From Bacillota bacterium (GTDB lineage Bacteria; Bacillota; Clostridia; Tissierellales; Peptoniphilaceae), in assembly GCA_023393715.1 (NCBI GenBank), contig JAEXCD010000038.1, positions 1 through 28,258 of the forward strand: a stretch of 28,258 nt of DNA, written 5' to 3'. A program made the position numbers and the translations under genes. Numbering within the stretch: position 1 is the stretch's first letter; each line of letters opens with the position of its first letter. The notes under the pieces are model-generated. The model did not search any database and was not told the DNA's origin. It saw nothing but the letters and a program-made list of their open reading frames with translations. Positions 8,090 through 15,856 of the stretch are shown piece after piece.

Positions 8090-9142
8090 TCACCCCCGTT
8101 GCGCTCTGTTTTTTTTGTAGAGAAGCCAAATGAAAAATGGGCCGCCGCAAAATGCGGTGAAAATGCCGACCGGCAATTCCTTGGGGGCGAACAGCACGCG
8201 GGAAAGGACGTCCATCCAAACGAGGAAGAGGCTGCCCGTAATAAAGGCGAGCGGAAAGACCTTTTGATGATTTGCACCGACCACGGATCGGACAATATGA
8301 GGAATGATAAATCCGACAAAGCCGATGACGCCTCCGGCAGCGACAATCACGCCGGTGATGAAGGAAACAGCGAGCAGTGTATATTTTTTTACGGATTTGA
8401 CGTTTATGCCAAGGCTGATCGCCGTGTCATCACCCTGAGAGAGGAGATTGTAATTTCTGGCCGTAAAAATAAAAAAGGCGGAGCCCAAAACAGAGCCGAA
8501 AAAGGGAAGCGGAAGATTATGCCAGCGCGCTCCGGCGAGACTGCCCATCGTCCAGGAGGTGATATTTCGAACGGTATAGGTGTCCGGCGCAACGGAGATG
8601 AAGAATTGAGTGGCCGCAGTCAGAATCACGCTGACGGCCATACCGGCCAGCACCAGACGACTGTTGCTTCCCGAGCTTCCGATCAGACCCACAGAATACA
8701 CGAGCAGCAGCGCCAGCGTCGCCCCGAGAAAGGCAAAGGTGGAGATGCCGATGCTGGAGACGGTAAGCGGACCGCCGAGGACAAAGCCGAGCGCCACAGC
8801 GGCGGAGGCTCCGCCGGAGACGCCTAAAATATAAGGATCGGCGAGCGCGTTTTGCGTGATCGACTGCATGGCGGTGCCGGCAACGGCGAGCCCGCCACCC
8901 GCGGCAATGGCGAGAAGTGCGCGGGGCAGGCGCAGCTCCCAGACGATGCTCAGGGCGGCGTTCGACAGGGCGGCATCCGGAGCGCCGAACAGCCTGGCGC
9001 AGATGACGTCAAAGACGGTTGCGATGGTCAGGTCTGCCGAGCCGAAGGCAATCCCGCCGGCAATACTGATGAGCAGGAGAAAAAGTGTCCCCAAAAACAG
9101 GAGTATGAAGCGGAGGTGGATTTTTTTGTTTTCTGCTGACAT
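8090..9142 (-). CDS. FecCD-family ABC transporter permease
   Basis: This 350-residue, strongly hydrophobic protein has the FecCD/BtuC pattern. A first membrane helix (residues about 10-30) is followed by the family hallmark LRLPRALLAIAAGGGLAVAG (near residues 70-90) with SGGASAAVALG. Many further helices follow, and the coupling region GVIGFVGFIIPHIVR lies near residue 270. It should form a homodimeric channel in the cytoplasmic membrane and take substrate from the lipoprotein encoded at 12750. Only one permease gene is present, consistent with a homodimer. The ATG at 9142 follows AGAGGA and lies 4 bases after the stop of the upstream exporter-type gene, so translation is probably coupled. 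Confidence 0.93.
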   Translation of the reverse strand: MSAENKKIHLRFILLFLGTLFLLLISIAGGIAFGSADLTIATVFDVICARLFGAPDAALSNAALSIVWELRLPRALLAIAAGGGLAVAGTAMQSITQNALADPYILGVSGGASAAVALGFVLGGPLTVSSIGISTFAFLGATLALLLVYSVGLIGSSGSNSRLVLAGMAVSVILTAATQFFISVAPDTYTVRNITSWTMGSLAGARWHNLPLPFFGSVLGSAFFIFTARNYNLLSQGDDTAISLGINVKSVKKYTLLAVSFITGVIVAAGGVIGFVGFIIPHIVRSVVGANHQKVFPLAFITGSLFLVWMDVLSRVLFAPKELPVGIFTAFCGGPFFIWLLYKKNRAQRG

Positions 9143-9146
9143 GATG

Positions 9147-10907
9147 TTATCCTCTGTATGCGTCGCCCAGAAGGGTGCGGAAATAGGTGCAGCGGTCGAT
9201 CAGCTGATCGTAGGTCCCCTGATCCTCCACGCGCCCCTCGCGCAGCACAATGATGCGGTCGGCGCTTCGTATGGTGGAGATGCGGTGTGCGATCATCAGC
9301 GTTGCGCGGTCTTTTTTGAGATGCTGGATTGCCTGATTGATCAATTTCTCGTTTTCGGCATCGAGATTTGCGCTTGATTCGTCCAAAATGAGGATGGGGG
9401 CGTTTTTCAGAAGAGCCTGCGCGATGGACAGCCGCTGCTTTTCGCCGCCGGACAATCGCACGCCGCGTTCGCCGATTTTCGTGTCGTAGCCGTCCGGCAA
9501 TTTTTCGATGAAGGCCTCCGCCTGAGCAAGGCGGGCAGCGTGTCGAATGTCTTCATCCGAGGCGGTCGGATTCGCCAGACGCAGGTTTTCCAGAACCGTT
9601 TGATTGAATAGATATACCTCCTGCGGGACGCTGGTGACGGCAATCCGAAGGTCCTCGAGAGGCATCTTTCGAATGTCGCAGCCATTGATTCGGATGCTTC
9701 CCTTATCGACGTCCCAGAAGCGTTGAAGGAGGCGGGCGATGGTGGTTTTGCCGCTTCCGGAGGCACCGACCAAGGCGACGCTTTCTCCATCGCGAAGGGA
9801 GAAGCTCAGATTTTGCAGTACCGGCGCATTCTCTGCGTCCGGTACTTCGGCGGGATACGAGAAGGCGACGCCGGTGAATGAGACAGAGACTTCGGGGACG
9901 GAAAAATCGGGGGAATGCGTACCGTGATCGGAAATCGCGGGCTTTTTTTCAAACAAATCCAACACCCGTTTTGCAGCGCCAAAGATCAGTCCATAGTTTG
10001 TACTCATCATCAGGGCATCCATGATCGGAGTAAAGATGGCTCCGGACAAAATAAAGAGCGGCATAAGCCACAGCGGAGAAATCCGCCCGAGCCCGACAAG
10101 AACGGCAATCGTGATATCGACCAGAAGAGCGGACAATTCAATCATCAGGGTCAGCATTCGATTTTCGTGTGCGCGGCGTTTCGCATAGCTCCTGTTCGCG
10201 TTTGCATATTCCGAATTGACTTCAAAAAACTGACGGAGATACTGCTGCTGTCGTTGGAAGGACAGGATATCCTTGAGCCCCTGAACGCCATCCACAATTA
10301 CGGAAAATAGTTTTCCGGTTGCTGTTTTTACGGCAAGTCCCTGCTTATCCGCTTGTTTGGCGTAGTGACCCGGGATGTAGAGCAAAATGACGATGAAGGG
10401 CAAAACGATCGCGGGAAGGAGCGGCGAAAAGGAGCCCATGAAGAAGAGTATTGAAACAGGGAGAAAAAACGCTACTACAATCTGGCTAATCGTATGAGCG
10501 TAGAACCATTCGAGGGTTTCGACGTCCTGAAGGACGATGCTTATCATATCTCCGCTGCGCTCGCCGACGAGCGCGGCAGGAGCCAGCTCATCCAGTTTGT
10601 CATAGCAGAGATTTCGCAGCTGAGCCAGAATACGGTAGGCCATGTCGTGCGAGATCTGTACGTCGAGGTATGCGAACAGGGCCGTTAACAGAACCAAAAC
10701 GCCGGTGGCAGTCAGCAGGGTCGTGACCTCTGCTGTCTGATGCAGCAGAATCGCGGAAACCGTGTACGAGGTGATCAGGCTCGTTAAAATCGGCAGCAAT
10801 TTGTAGATGAGATTGATCAGGATCGAAAAAAACAGATAAAGGCCAAAGCCGCGAATATGCTTTGACAGGGTAAGCGCATAACGTATACGAGAGCTATTCC
10901 GTTCCAT
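9147..10907 (-). CDS. ABC half-transporter, type IV exporter fold (second of pair)
   Basis: This 586-residue protein has an N-terminal membrane domain (about 1-310, six predicted helices) fused to an ATPase domain. Motifs are Walker A GASGSGKT (381-388), Q-loop SVPQE (426-430), signature LSGGE (485-489), Walker B ILILDE (505-510) and H-loop His541, all intact. It probably pairs with the protein encoded just upstream. Exporter-fold pairs in siderophore loci (YbtPQ, IrtAB) are known to import or process iron chelates, so direction cannot be assumed. I prefer the ATG at 10907 because it is 5 bases from the GGAGG; the adjacent ATG at 10910 is also possible. The gene overlaps the previous one by 14 bases. 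Confidence 0.88.
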   Translation of the reverse strand: MERNSSRIRYALTLSKHIRGFGLYLFFSILINLIYKLLPILTSLITSYTVSAILLHQTAEVTTLLTATGVLVLLTALFAYLDVQISHDMAYRILAQLRNLCYDKLDELAPAALVGERSGDMISIVLQDVETLEWFYAHTISQIVVAFFLPVSILFFMGSFSPLLPAIVLPFIVILLYIPGHYAKQADKQGLAVKTATGKLFSVIVDGVQGLKDILSFQRQQQYLRQFFEVNSEYANANRSYAKRRAHENRMLTLMIELSALLVDITIAVLVGLGRISPLWLMPLFILSGAIFTPIMDALMMSTNYGLIFGAAKRVLDLFEKKPAISDHGTHSPDFSVPEVSVSFTGVAFSYPAEVPDAENAPVLQNLSFSLRDGESVALVGASGSGKTTIARLLQRFWDVDKGSIRINGCDIRKMPLEDLRIAVTSVPQEVYLFNQTVLENLRLANPTASDEDIRHAARLAQAEAFIEKLPDGYDTKIGERGVRLSGGEKQRLSIAQALLKNAPILILDESSANLDAENEKLINQAIQHLKKDRATLMIAHRISTIRSADRIIVLREGRVEDQGTYDQLIDRCTYFRTLLGDAYRG

Positions 10908-12651
10908 CATTTCCTCCTGTACTCCACTGGTCGCCCATGAGCTGGCGATAGATTGCAGAGCGTTCCGCCAATTCCCGATGCGTACCCTGATCGACGATAC
11001 GCCCCTGCTCAAGGATAATAATCTGGTCGGCCTGCTGAATGGTGGCCAGCCGGTGTGCGATGATGAGCATCGTGCGGTTACAGCTCAGTTCAGCCAGACT
11101 TTTCTGGATAAACTGTTCATTTTGCCGATCCAGCGAAGAGGTCGCTTCATCCAGAAGAACGATCGGCGTATTTCGCAGAAAAGCACGGGATAGCGCAATG
11201 CGCTGTCGTTCGCCGTAGGAGAAGCGGAAGCCGCTTTCGCCGAGCGGCGTTTGGTAGCCATCCGGAAGCTGGCAAATAAATTCGTGAATGTTCGCTTTTT
11301 TTGCCGCTTCATAGAGCTCAGAGGGCGAGGCGTCCTCTTTGCCGAAACGAATATTTTCTTCGACGGAGCCGAAAAATAAATGGCAGTCCTGCCAGACGGC
11401 GCTGAGCTGACTTTGTATTTCCGATACGGAAGAAGGGATCAGTTCGACGCCGCCGACGCGGATGCGCCCTGAGGTGGGCAGGTAAAAACCGGCCAGAAGC
11501 TGGGCGATGGTGGACTTTCCGCTTCCGGAAGGGCCAACCAGAGCGGTCGTGGTCCCCTGCGGGACGGTAAAGCTAATCTCATGCAGTACCTCTCCGTCGG
11601 CTTCGTTATAGGCAAAGCATACATTTTCAAAGGAGATATCCCCGGCGAGGGGAACGGATTCGGCGGGGGGAGAGAGCGGGATGACATAGGAATCCGAAAC
11701 GTTGATAAGCCGGATGATGTCATAGGAGGCCGAAACGCCGCGATAGCCCAAATGCCATGCCTGAATCAGCACCTGCATCGGCATGAAGCAGGAGACGATC
11801 AGGAAGAGGACATAGACCAACGACGTCGAGGGAAGCGATCCCAGATAGCACTGGTAGGCCGCAAAGGCAATGGAGAAGGCGCTGCCCAATCCCGCAAAAA
11901 ACTGTAAAACGAGATTTTCCAGCATGGTAATGCGCAGCTGACTCATCACGGAGCGGCGCAGCTGCTCGCCCTTTGCATAGATGGCCTTTTTCTGCCGGCC
12001 GCTGGCGTTTAATGCTTTCAATGTCACCATGCCCTGCACGCTGTCCAGACAATCGCTGTAGTATTCGGAGTGCATGCGCATCTCTTCGATGCCGCGTTCC
12101 CGCATGGCAAAGTAAAACACCATGGGACTCAGGAAGAGTCCGATGCAGGCGACGAGGCACAGCAATGCGGTGAGGGGGCTCAGTGCATACAGCGCGAGTA
12201 AGAGGATGAGCGCATTGAGCAGTGCAGAGACCGCTGAAGGAAGGTAGATCGTGTAGTATTCGGTTAAAAACTCTACTTTAGAGGAAATCATGGATGCGAG
12301 ATTTCCGCTTCGCCGAAGGTTGATGTATGCAGGCCCTAACGAAAGCAGCTTTCTGAGAAGCCGATCCCGAAGAGCGGCTTTGATTGCAAGGCTGCATTCT
12401 TCCGCAAACAGCGCCCGCTTTCGGGAAAGAAAGAAACGGAAGGCAATAAACAGCGCGATGGACAAAAAGATCTGCCACAGAGAGGTGAAGCAAAGAATTT
12501 GGGGCTCACCCTGAAGCATCCGCACGGCAAATGCCGTGAACATCGAAATTGCCGTTCCCATGAGGGTCAACAGCAGCTGCAGCAGACAGGTAAAAATGAT
12601 TTTACTTCGATTTCCTTTCGAAAAAGAAAGCAGATAACGATTGATGAACAT
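10894..12651 (-). CDS. ABC half-transporter, type IV exporter fold (first of pair), altered signature motif
   Basis: This 585-residue membrane-plus-ATPase fusion has its transmembrane domain at about 15-310. ATPase motifs are Walker A GPSGSGKS (373-380), Q-loop VWQD (419-422), Walker B IVLLDE (497-502) and H-loop His533. The signature, normally LSGGQ, reads FSYGE (477-481), with Tyr479 replacing the first glycine; the codon is TAC. In heterodimeric exporters such a change usually marks one degenerate ATP site. The ATG at 12651 follows AGAGGTGG; a longer in-frame start at 12693 lacks a ribosome binding site. The gene lies 98 bases after the binding-protein gene, across a hairpin, and overlaps its partner. 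Confidence 0.88.
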   Translation of the reverse strand: MFINRYLLSFSKGNRSKIIFTCLLQLLLTLMGTAISMFTAFAVRMLQGEPQILCFTSLWQIFLSIALFIAFRFFLSRKRALFAEECSLAIKAALRDRLLRKLLSLGPAYINLRRSGNLASMISSKVEFLTEYYTIYLPSAVSALLNALILLLALYALSPLTALLCLVACIGLFLSPMVFYFAMRERGIEEMRMHSEYYSDCLDSVQGMVTLKALNASGRQKKAIYAKGEQLRRSVMSQLRITMLENLVLQFFAGLGSAFSIAFAAYQCYLGSLPSTSLVYVLFLIVSCFMPMQVLIQAWHLGYRGVSASYDIIRLINVSDSYVIPLSPPAESVPLAGDISFENVCFAYNEADGEVLHEISFTVPQGTTTALVGPSGSGKSTIAQLLAGFYLPTSGRIRVGGVELIPSSVSEIQSQLSAVWQDCHLFFGSVEENIRFGKEDASPSELYEAAKKANIHEFICQLPDGYQTPLGESGFRFSYGERQRIALSRAFLRNTPIVLLDEATSSLDRQNEQFIQKSLAELSCNRTMLIIAHRLATIQQADQIIILEQGRIVDQGTHRELAERSAIYRQLMGDQWSTGGNDGTE

Positions 12652-12680
12652 GGCACCACCTCTTGAGGAAAGAATTTGCG

Positions 12681-12725
12681 GAAAGGCTCCCAAAAGTTCT
12701 GCTTCGGGGAATCTTTCGGGAGCCT
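12681..12725 (-). terminator. Hairpin between binding-protein and exporter genes (partial terminator or mRNA stabiliser)
   Basis: A 13-position stem (12684-12696 with 12713-12725), with one G-U pair and a 16-base loop, is followed on the minus strand only by TTTCC. The weak U-tract suggests leaky termination or 3'-end protection. Either would leave the binding protein more abundant than the transporters, as is common in such operons. Confidence 0.5.
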
Positions 12726-12749
12726 CTCATCGGGGGGGCTTTGCGTCGG

Positions 12750-13796
12750 TTACTTTTGCGGGTGAAGCGCAGCGGCCAACTGCTCCACCGCGTCCATGTT
12801 TTCGAGACTTGGGAACATCGAGGGGCCGGAAACGATGATAAAGCGATCCTTCTGGACAGCTTCCATCTTGGCAGTTTCCGGATTGGTCTTCATCTGGGCG
12901 ATTTTTTCTTCGGCGTAGCCTTCTCCGTAGTAATCGCATACGACGATGTATTCAGGATCTCTGGCAATGACCTCTTCCCACGAGGTCACGAAGAACTGCT
13001 TATCGGTATCATCAAAGATGTTTTTTCCGCCGGCTAAGGTGAGCAGGTAATGCTGTAAGCCGATATTTCCAATGGTCGACATATCGACGCCGCCGCCGGT
13101 ATCGGAATCAAAGTAGAACACGCGGACGGGCTCCAGCCCTTCGACCTTTTTTCGCACGGCCGCCTCCCGGCTGCGAAGCTCTTTGACGAGCTCCTCGGCG
13201 CGCTGCGATACGCGGAAAATTCTGCCGATATTTATGATATCGGCGTAGATGTTTTCCAGCGTCGCATCGGCGACGAACGTGCCCTCGGTTGCATAAATTT
13301 TGACGCCCGCCTTATCAAAATCCTCCGGGATGCCTACGCTGGAAGCATAGAACGAGTAGGAGTCGCCGTAAACAAAGTCGGGGTTTTTCTCCAGGACGGT
13401 TTCCAGCGAAGGCACGCCGTAGTTTCCCTCAAGCAGCGGAAACGCGCCGATGGTATCGCGATATTTTTCCTGAACCTGAGAAAGTGACGACATGCTGGAG
13501 GCGACGGCGATAATGTGATCCTCCAGTCCCAGGGCGACCATGATCTCGGCGATGTGATACGACAGCGCAATTGCGCGCTGGGGCACCTTCTCATATTCCG
13601 TCGTCCGATCCATATTGGTGATGATGACGGGTTCTCCGGCGTCTTCCGCATTTGACGAAGCGCTCGATGTGTTCGACGAAGCGCCGGATGCCGCATTCCC
13701 GGAGGATTGCGATGCCGGAGCGGTTCCGCAGGCAGCTAACTCCAAAAGCAACACGGCGGACAGCAGCAGAGCGGTGAAACGAGTTTTCATCTTCAA
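12750..13796 (-). CDS. Lipoprotein substrate-binding protein, FecB/BtuF-type ABC uptake
   Basis: The N-terminus is a lipoprotein signal (hydrophobic core 7-20, lipobox LAAC, Cys23), followed by a Ser/Asn/Ala-rich linker to about residue 52. The rest is a type III periplasmic-binding (FecB/TroA) domain with RAIALSYHIAEIMVALGL near residues 74-91. It should sit on the outer face of the membrane and deliver a chelate to the FecCD permease. Start choice is uncertain: TTG at 13796 is 7 bases from AAGGA, whereas ATG at 13790 is 13 bases away; I give the TTG. It is the first gene of the uptake operon. Its binding domain resembles the C-terminal half of the regulator encoded just upstream, for example the shared GxSYSF block. 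Confidence 0.93.
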   Translation of the reverse strand: MKMKTRFTALLLSAVLLLELAACGTAPASQSSGNAASGASSNTSSASSNAEDAGEPVIITNMDRTTEYEKVPQRAIALSYHIAEIMVALGLEDHIIAVASSMSSLSQVQEKYRDTIGAFPLLEGNYGVPSLETVLEKNPDFVYGDSYSFYASSVGIPEDFDKAGVKIYATEGTFVADATLENIYADIINIGRIFRVSQRAEELVKELRSREAAVRKKVEGLEPVRVFYFDSDTGGGVDMSTIGNIGLQHYLLTLAGGKNIFDDTDKQFFVTSWEEVIARDPEYIVVCDYYGEGYAEEKIAQMKTNPETAKMEAVQKDRFIIVSGPSMFPSLENMDAVEQLAAALHPQK

Positions 13797-13999
13797 AATA
13801 ACATCCTTTCTATAGCTGCGATGAAACCTACAGGAACGGCAATAGCCGCAGCAAGTTATATATAGCTAACTACAGGTGAAAAAAGATAGTCTGAACATCG
13901 GAGTCAGACTATAGGGGTCGTTTGCAAACCACATATTCAGAATAGCATGCGCTGTCCAAAAAAGAAATGCATTTTTGTAAAATATCAATTTCACTTTTG
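13797..13999 (-). promoter_or_regulatory. Control region of the uptake operon
   Basis: Two candidate minus-strand promoters can be read. One has TTGACA overlapping the regulator stop codon and TACAAA 18 bases on, upstream of a terminator. The other is a TATATATAAC -10 region (about 13855-13864) with no good -35 box, as expected of an activator-dependent promoter. Near the second lie two copies each of TATAGCT (13811-13817, 13861-13867) and CTACAGG (13828-13834, 13870-13876). The regulator is the obvious candidate to bind here. No convincing Fur box was seen. Confidence 0.4.
13879..13912 (-). terminator. Terminator downstream of the AraC/SBP regulator
   Basis: On the minus strand a perfect 9-bp stem (13904-13912 with 13886-13894) with a 9-base loop is followed by C and T6. 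It lies 88 bases after the regulator stop, so it most simply ends that transcript. It would also act on any message started at the TTGACA element next to the regulator stop. Confidence 0.75.
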
Positions 14000-15778
14000 T
14001 CAAAACGGTGCCTGAGATTGAAGCCAGCGCCGGAGCTGAATCACGGCTTCGATACTGTCGAGGCTGGGGAAGAGCTTTTTCAGACCGATGATGTAGAGCC
14101 GGTTCTGACGAATGGCGTCGGTATCGGCAATCTCAGGAATTCTTTTCAGGAGCTCCACCTTTTGCAGGCTGTTTTCGTAATTCTGGAACCCGTGTACCAA
14201 AATCACCTGAGGGTTCCTTTCGGCTACCTCGTGCCATGCAACGCGCAAAAACTGCCGCGGCCGATCGCCGAAGATGTTGATGCCGCCGGCACGACGGATC
14301 ATATAATTTTCAAGAGACTGGCCGCAGGTAAAGGCTTTGTTTTCCAGAAGCGCATCGAAGGCGAAAACGCGGATCGGGGAGGGAGATGGGGCGTCGACGG
14401 AGGACAGCTCGCGCTCCTGATCCCGGAGTTTCTGACAAAGGAGGGCGGCCTGTTCCTCCCGGTCAAAAATTTTGCCCAGAAGGCGAATGTCGCGGCAGAT
14501 GTCCCGAAAGGTGCTGTTGAGCACCGTCGTCGCGTGGAGCGCATAGATGTGAATGTCCCTTCGCTCGAAGCTTTCGGCATCGGCCACACCGCCGAATCGG
14601 GAAAAGCTATAGCTTGAACCGATGACGAGCTCGGGCTGTCGGGCACATATCTGTTCGAAGCCGGGCACATTTTTATCGGAGCTTTGGTTGAGGAGAACGG
14701 GGATACGGGACAGGATTTCCCGATATTCCTCAGCGCAGTCCCATATCGAGTTTTCCGCCGGAGAGAGCGCGACGATTCGATCCGCGACGCCGAGGGCGAT
14801 ACAGAATTCGGCAGCCGAATAGTCCAGGCAGATGACGCGATCGGGGCTTTTGTAATATCGGTGAATACGCCCCATGTTTTCAATGGTAAAGCTTTCCCGG
14901 ACGGGCAGAGCTGCGCGCAGAGTTCGGTGCTTTTTCAAGGCGGGGGTGCTGAGACATTTTTCCTGTCGAAAGGCTCCTGGAGAGAGCCCAAAATGATGTT
15001 TGAACACCCTCGAAAAATAAGCCCGGTCTCGAAGACCGTGCGAGGCTGCAATTTCATCGATGGGAAAGTCTGTTTCGCACAGGGCCTGACGGGCAGCATC
15101 CAGTCGAAGCTTGGTCAGGTATTGGTGCGGGCTGATGCCGAGACGTTTTTTGAATTGGAGGCAGAGCGCGGCGCGGGTAATTCCGAGAGAGGCCGCAATC
15201 TGCTGAATGGACAGAGGCTGAGCATAGTGATTCTGCAGGTAGCTTTTTGCCTGCTCAAAGGGCTCCGCGAGAAGAGGAACGGAGCGGTTTTTCTGTATAT
15301 CGCGGTACAGAAGGCAGAGAAGGGAATAGAAGCAGGCCTTCGCCTTGAGCGGGCGAACCGGCAGGGCTTCATTCCAGATGGCAATGATCTCCGCAAATTG
15401 CTCTACAAAAAGCAAAGGGGAAGAGATGTGGAAGGCGTGGCATTGCTGAAAAAAGGTGGTTTTAGAGAAGGCGACAATCTGCTGTTTTCCGGTATTCGGC
15501 AGCGGCTCGGGAAAGTAAGTAATGAAATAGTAGGACAGCTCCTGTCCATCTGCGTTCAGAACGATGGGACAGTCGGGGGCGACGAGAAACAGGCAGCTGG
15601 ACGCAATCCGGTAATGCGTGTCTCCGATGACGGCGCGTGCCCCTTTGCCGAACAGGAAGAGGAGTGCATTGCTCTCAAAGCGCCCGTGAAAGGATTCGTT
15701 TGAAAGCAGACCGTGCGTGACCTGCAATACGCGAACGGACAAGGTATCCCAAATGAGCCAGTCATCGTGATGAAGCAT
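14000..15778 (-). CDS. AraC-family regulator with C-terminal binding-protein domain (Btr-like)
   Basis: This 592-residue one-component regulator has an N-terminal cupin-like segment (about 1-165), an AraC HTH pair (about 174-272, including SIQQIAASLGITRAAL and the second helix-turn-helix ending in AYFSRVFKHHFGLSPGAFR), and a type III substrate-binding domain (about 300-592) without signal peptide. The same architecture occurs in Bacillus subtilis Btr, which binds ferri-bacillibactin in the cytoplasm and activates the uptake genes. Here the sensor domain resembles the operon's own lipoprotein. I use the ATG at 15778, preceded by AAAGGAGA; the frame stays open upstream to 16060 but that part overlaps mnmA. 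The gene lies directly ahead of the uptake operon and is its probable activator. The ligand is unknown. Confidence 0.92.
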   Translation of the reverse strand: MLHHDDWLIWDTLSVRVLQVTHGLLSNESFHGRFESNALLFLFGKGARAVIGDTHYRIASSCLFLVAPDCPIVLNADGQELSYYFITYFPEPLPNTGKQQIVAFSKTTFFQQCHAFHISSPLLFVEQFAEIIAIWNEALPVRPLKAKACFYSLLCLLYRDIQKNRSVPLLAEPFEQAKSYLQNHYAQPLSIQQIAASLGITRAALCLQFKKRLGISPHQYLTKLRLDAARQALCETDFPIDEIAASHGLRDRAYFSRVFKHHFGLSPGAFRQEKCLSTPALKKHRTLRAALPVRESFTIENMGRIHRYYKSPDRVICLDYSAAEFCIALGVADRIVALSPAENSIWDCAEEYREILSRIPVLLNQSSDKNVPGFEQICARQPELVIGSSYSFSRFGGVADAESFERRDIHIYALHATTVLNSTFRDICRDIRLLGKIFDREEQAALLCQKLRDQERELSSVDAPSPSPIRVFAFDALLENKAFTCGQSLENYMIRRAGGINIFGDRPRQFLRVAWHEVAERNPQVILVHGFQNYENSLQKVELLKRIPEIADTDAIRQNRLYIIGLKKLFPSLDSIEAVIQLRRWLQSQAPF

Positions 15779-15789
15779 AGAAGTCTCCT

Positions 15790-15819
15790 TTCCGCGCGAC
15801 TTCTTTCTCTTCCGCGCGA
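15790..15819 (-). repeat. Direct repeat upstream of regulator start
   Basis: The decamer TTCCGCGCGA occurs at 15790-15799 and again at 15810-15819, exactly 20 bases apart and therefore on nearly the same helix face. It lies just before the regulator ribosome binding site. AraC-family proteins often bind direct repeats about 21 bases apart, so it may be an autoregulatory site; chance in a GC-rich gap is possible. Confidence 0.5.
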
Positions 15820-15824
15820 ATTCA

Positions 15825-15856
15825 GCGTTCGCGGCGCTCCGGTCAGCCGCGAACGC
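15825..15856 (-). other. Hairpin over the mnmA stop codon
   Basis: An 11-bp perfect stem (15825-15835 with 15846-15856) with a 10-base loop spans the end of mnmA. No U-tract follows, so it is not a classic terminator. It may slow polymerase or protect the mnmA mRNA end. Confidence 0.45.

Noticed and set aside
13797..13999. Fur box before the uptake operon
   Set aside because: No stretch resembling the 19-bp Fur palindrome was found; the Btr-like regulator is a better candidate.
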